From: Streptococcus suis
GTDB lineage: Bacteria > Bacillota > Bacilli > Lactobacillales > Streptococcaceae
Direction of reading: 5' to 3'
DNA length: 64,000 nucleotides
NCBI RefSeq assembly: GCF_002964575.1
Contig: NZ_POQQ01000048.1
Span: 1-64,000, forward strand
The notes under the pieces were generated by a model. It saw nothing but the letters and a program-made list of their open reading frames with translations, was not told the DNA's origin and made no database searches. The number at the start of each line of letters is the position of its first letter. Position 1 is the first letter of the stretch. A program made the translations under genes and the position numbers. Of this stretch, positions 63,263-64,000 are shown piece by piece.

Positions 63263-64000
63263 ATGATTGATAATATGACCTTGCAGGATATGCTGACCTA
63301 TCGTGGTCGGCAGGAAGTCCCTGCAGATTTTGATGCTTTCTGGCAGAATGAAAAAAATCAGTTGACTGGTCTAGCAGACCATGTATTACTTGAAAAAGAA
63401 TGTGGCTTGCCTCATGTAGCTTGCTACGAACTGACCTTTACGGGTACAAATGGCTCCAAGGTTTTTGCCAAGTGCCTCTTTCCAAAGAGTGAGCAAGCTG
63501 TTCCAGTCCTCTTTTATTTCCATGGTTACCAAGGTCAAGGACCTGACTGGTCTGAGAACTTGAAATTTTTAGCAGCTGGTTATGGGGTAGTAGTTATGGA
63601 TGTCCGTGGTCAGGCGGGGCGTTCTCAGGATTTGGGGCAATTTGATGGTCTCACTGTTAAGGGGCAGGTTATTCGAGGGATGCTTCAAGGACCAGACCAC
63701 TTGTTTTATAAGGATGTCTATCTGGATGTCTATCAGCTGATTGAGATTATTGCCAGCTTGGACTTTGTTGACCAGAAGCGCCTGGTGTCTTACGGTGCCT
63801 CACAGGGAGGGGCCTTGGCCTTGGTGGCTGCTGCTCTCAGTCCCCACATCAGTAAAACGGTAGCCATCTATCCTTTCCTATCTGACTTTAAACGGGTCTT
63901 GGAACTTGGCAACAACAGTGAAGCCTACGACGAATTGTTTCGTTATTTCAAATTTTCAGATCCGTTTCATGAAAGGGAAGAGGAGGTTCTTCGAACCCTA
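63263..64000 (+). CDS. CE7-type acetyl esterase, 5' part (runs off the window)
   Basis: At least 246 residues are encoded before the window ends. It is an alpha/beta hydrolase of the acetylxylan esterase/cephalosporin C deacetylase group (CE7): FHGYQGQG near residue 87, the conserved RGQ at 115-117, and the nucleophile S180 in SYGASQGG. Next to a nan operon this enzyme probably removes O-acetyl groups from sialic acids before cleavage; that role is inference. AGAGG precedes the start, and a separate terminator upstream suggests it has its own transcription or read-through expression. Confidence 0.88.
   Translation, partial: MIDNMTLQDMLTYRGRQEVPADFDAFWQNEKNQLTGLADHVLLEKECGLPHVACYELTFTGTNGSKVFAKCLFPKSEQAVPVLFYFHGYQGQGPDWSENLKFLAAGYGVVVMDVRGQAGRSQDLGQFDGLTVKGQVIRGMLQGPDHLFYKDVYLDVYQLIEIIASLDFVDQKRLVSYGASQGGALALVAAALSPHISKTVAIYPFLSDFKRVLELGNNSEAYDELFRYFKFSDPFHEREEEVLRTL

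Overview
The window reads as chromosomal DNA of a low-GC Firmicute of the genus Streptococcus, most likely Streptococcus suis or a close relative. The evidence is the gene families and their order (ftsW next to ppc, mgtA behind a manganese riboswitch, prfB-ftsE-ftsX), a DUF3270 protein, a YSIRK-type surface protein, a complete sialic-acid operon, and strong Gram-positive ribosome binding sites. Species assignment is inference from remembered protein families; no search was run. Apart from a probable transposase fragment at the left edge and several small repeat elements, this looks like core chromosome, with many short operons separated by clear intrinsic terminators.

Layout. 1-2370: edge of a probable transposase, then a two-domain glyoxalase-fold protein, a flavin reductase and an HxlR regulator with one Cys; two 66-bp copies of the same regulatory block tie these into a putative electrophile or redox regulon. 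2371-11806: M3 oligoendopeptidase, pyrophosphatase, two U32 proteins (tRNA hydroxylation type), a PC4-like protein, BioY behind a predicted BirA operator, a cyclase-family hydrolase and glutathione reductase with a small palindromic element at its 3' end. 12021-15111: a MacA/ATPase/MacB-type tripartite exporter. 15233-20001: luciferase-like monooxygenase, LysRS, and an operon of DUF368 (C55-P translocase family), YbaK and a histidine phosphatase. 20092-22615: ThiT behind a TPP riboswitch, GH25 lysozyme, and an ECF S component coupled to a DUF4430 lipoprotein. 22765-31484: ftsW, ppc, an ECF sigma/anti-sigma pair with a readable ECF-type promoter, a surface protein with a nearly perfect internal duplication, tuf. 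31805-46169: a VanY-type carboxypeptidase, tpiA, HAD and HD hydrolases, a TauE/SafE permease, DUF1934, the Mn2+-riboswitch-controlled P-type ATPase, queG, prfB with its programmed frameshift, ftsEX. 46218-53071: feoA-feoB-small Cys-rich protein, tRNA-Thr, and a heterodimeric ABC exporter preceded by a 25-codon leader ORF and an attenuator-like terminator. 53210-55612: TDT transporter, HAD phosphatase, AhpD-like protein. 56144-63170: a cre-controlled sialic-acid operon (nanE, ABC binding protein and two permeases, YhcH, YesL, nanA, ROK kinase), followed by a CE7-type esterase that runs off the window.

The most unusual structure is at 55665-56045: a terminal-inverted-repeat element holding a chain of seven short-loop hairpins. 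A 105-bp relative with one hairpin sits at 40246-40350 and a fragment of its left end at 5218-5258. Other items worth a second look are the duplicated HxlR-type operator block, the leader-peptide attenuator upstream of the ABC exporter, the ECF sigma locus, the tandemly duplicated YSIRK protein without a sortase motif, and a possible link between the ECF/DUF4430 pair and cobalamin-dependent QueG.
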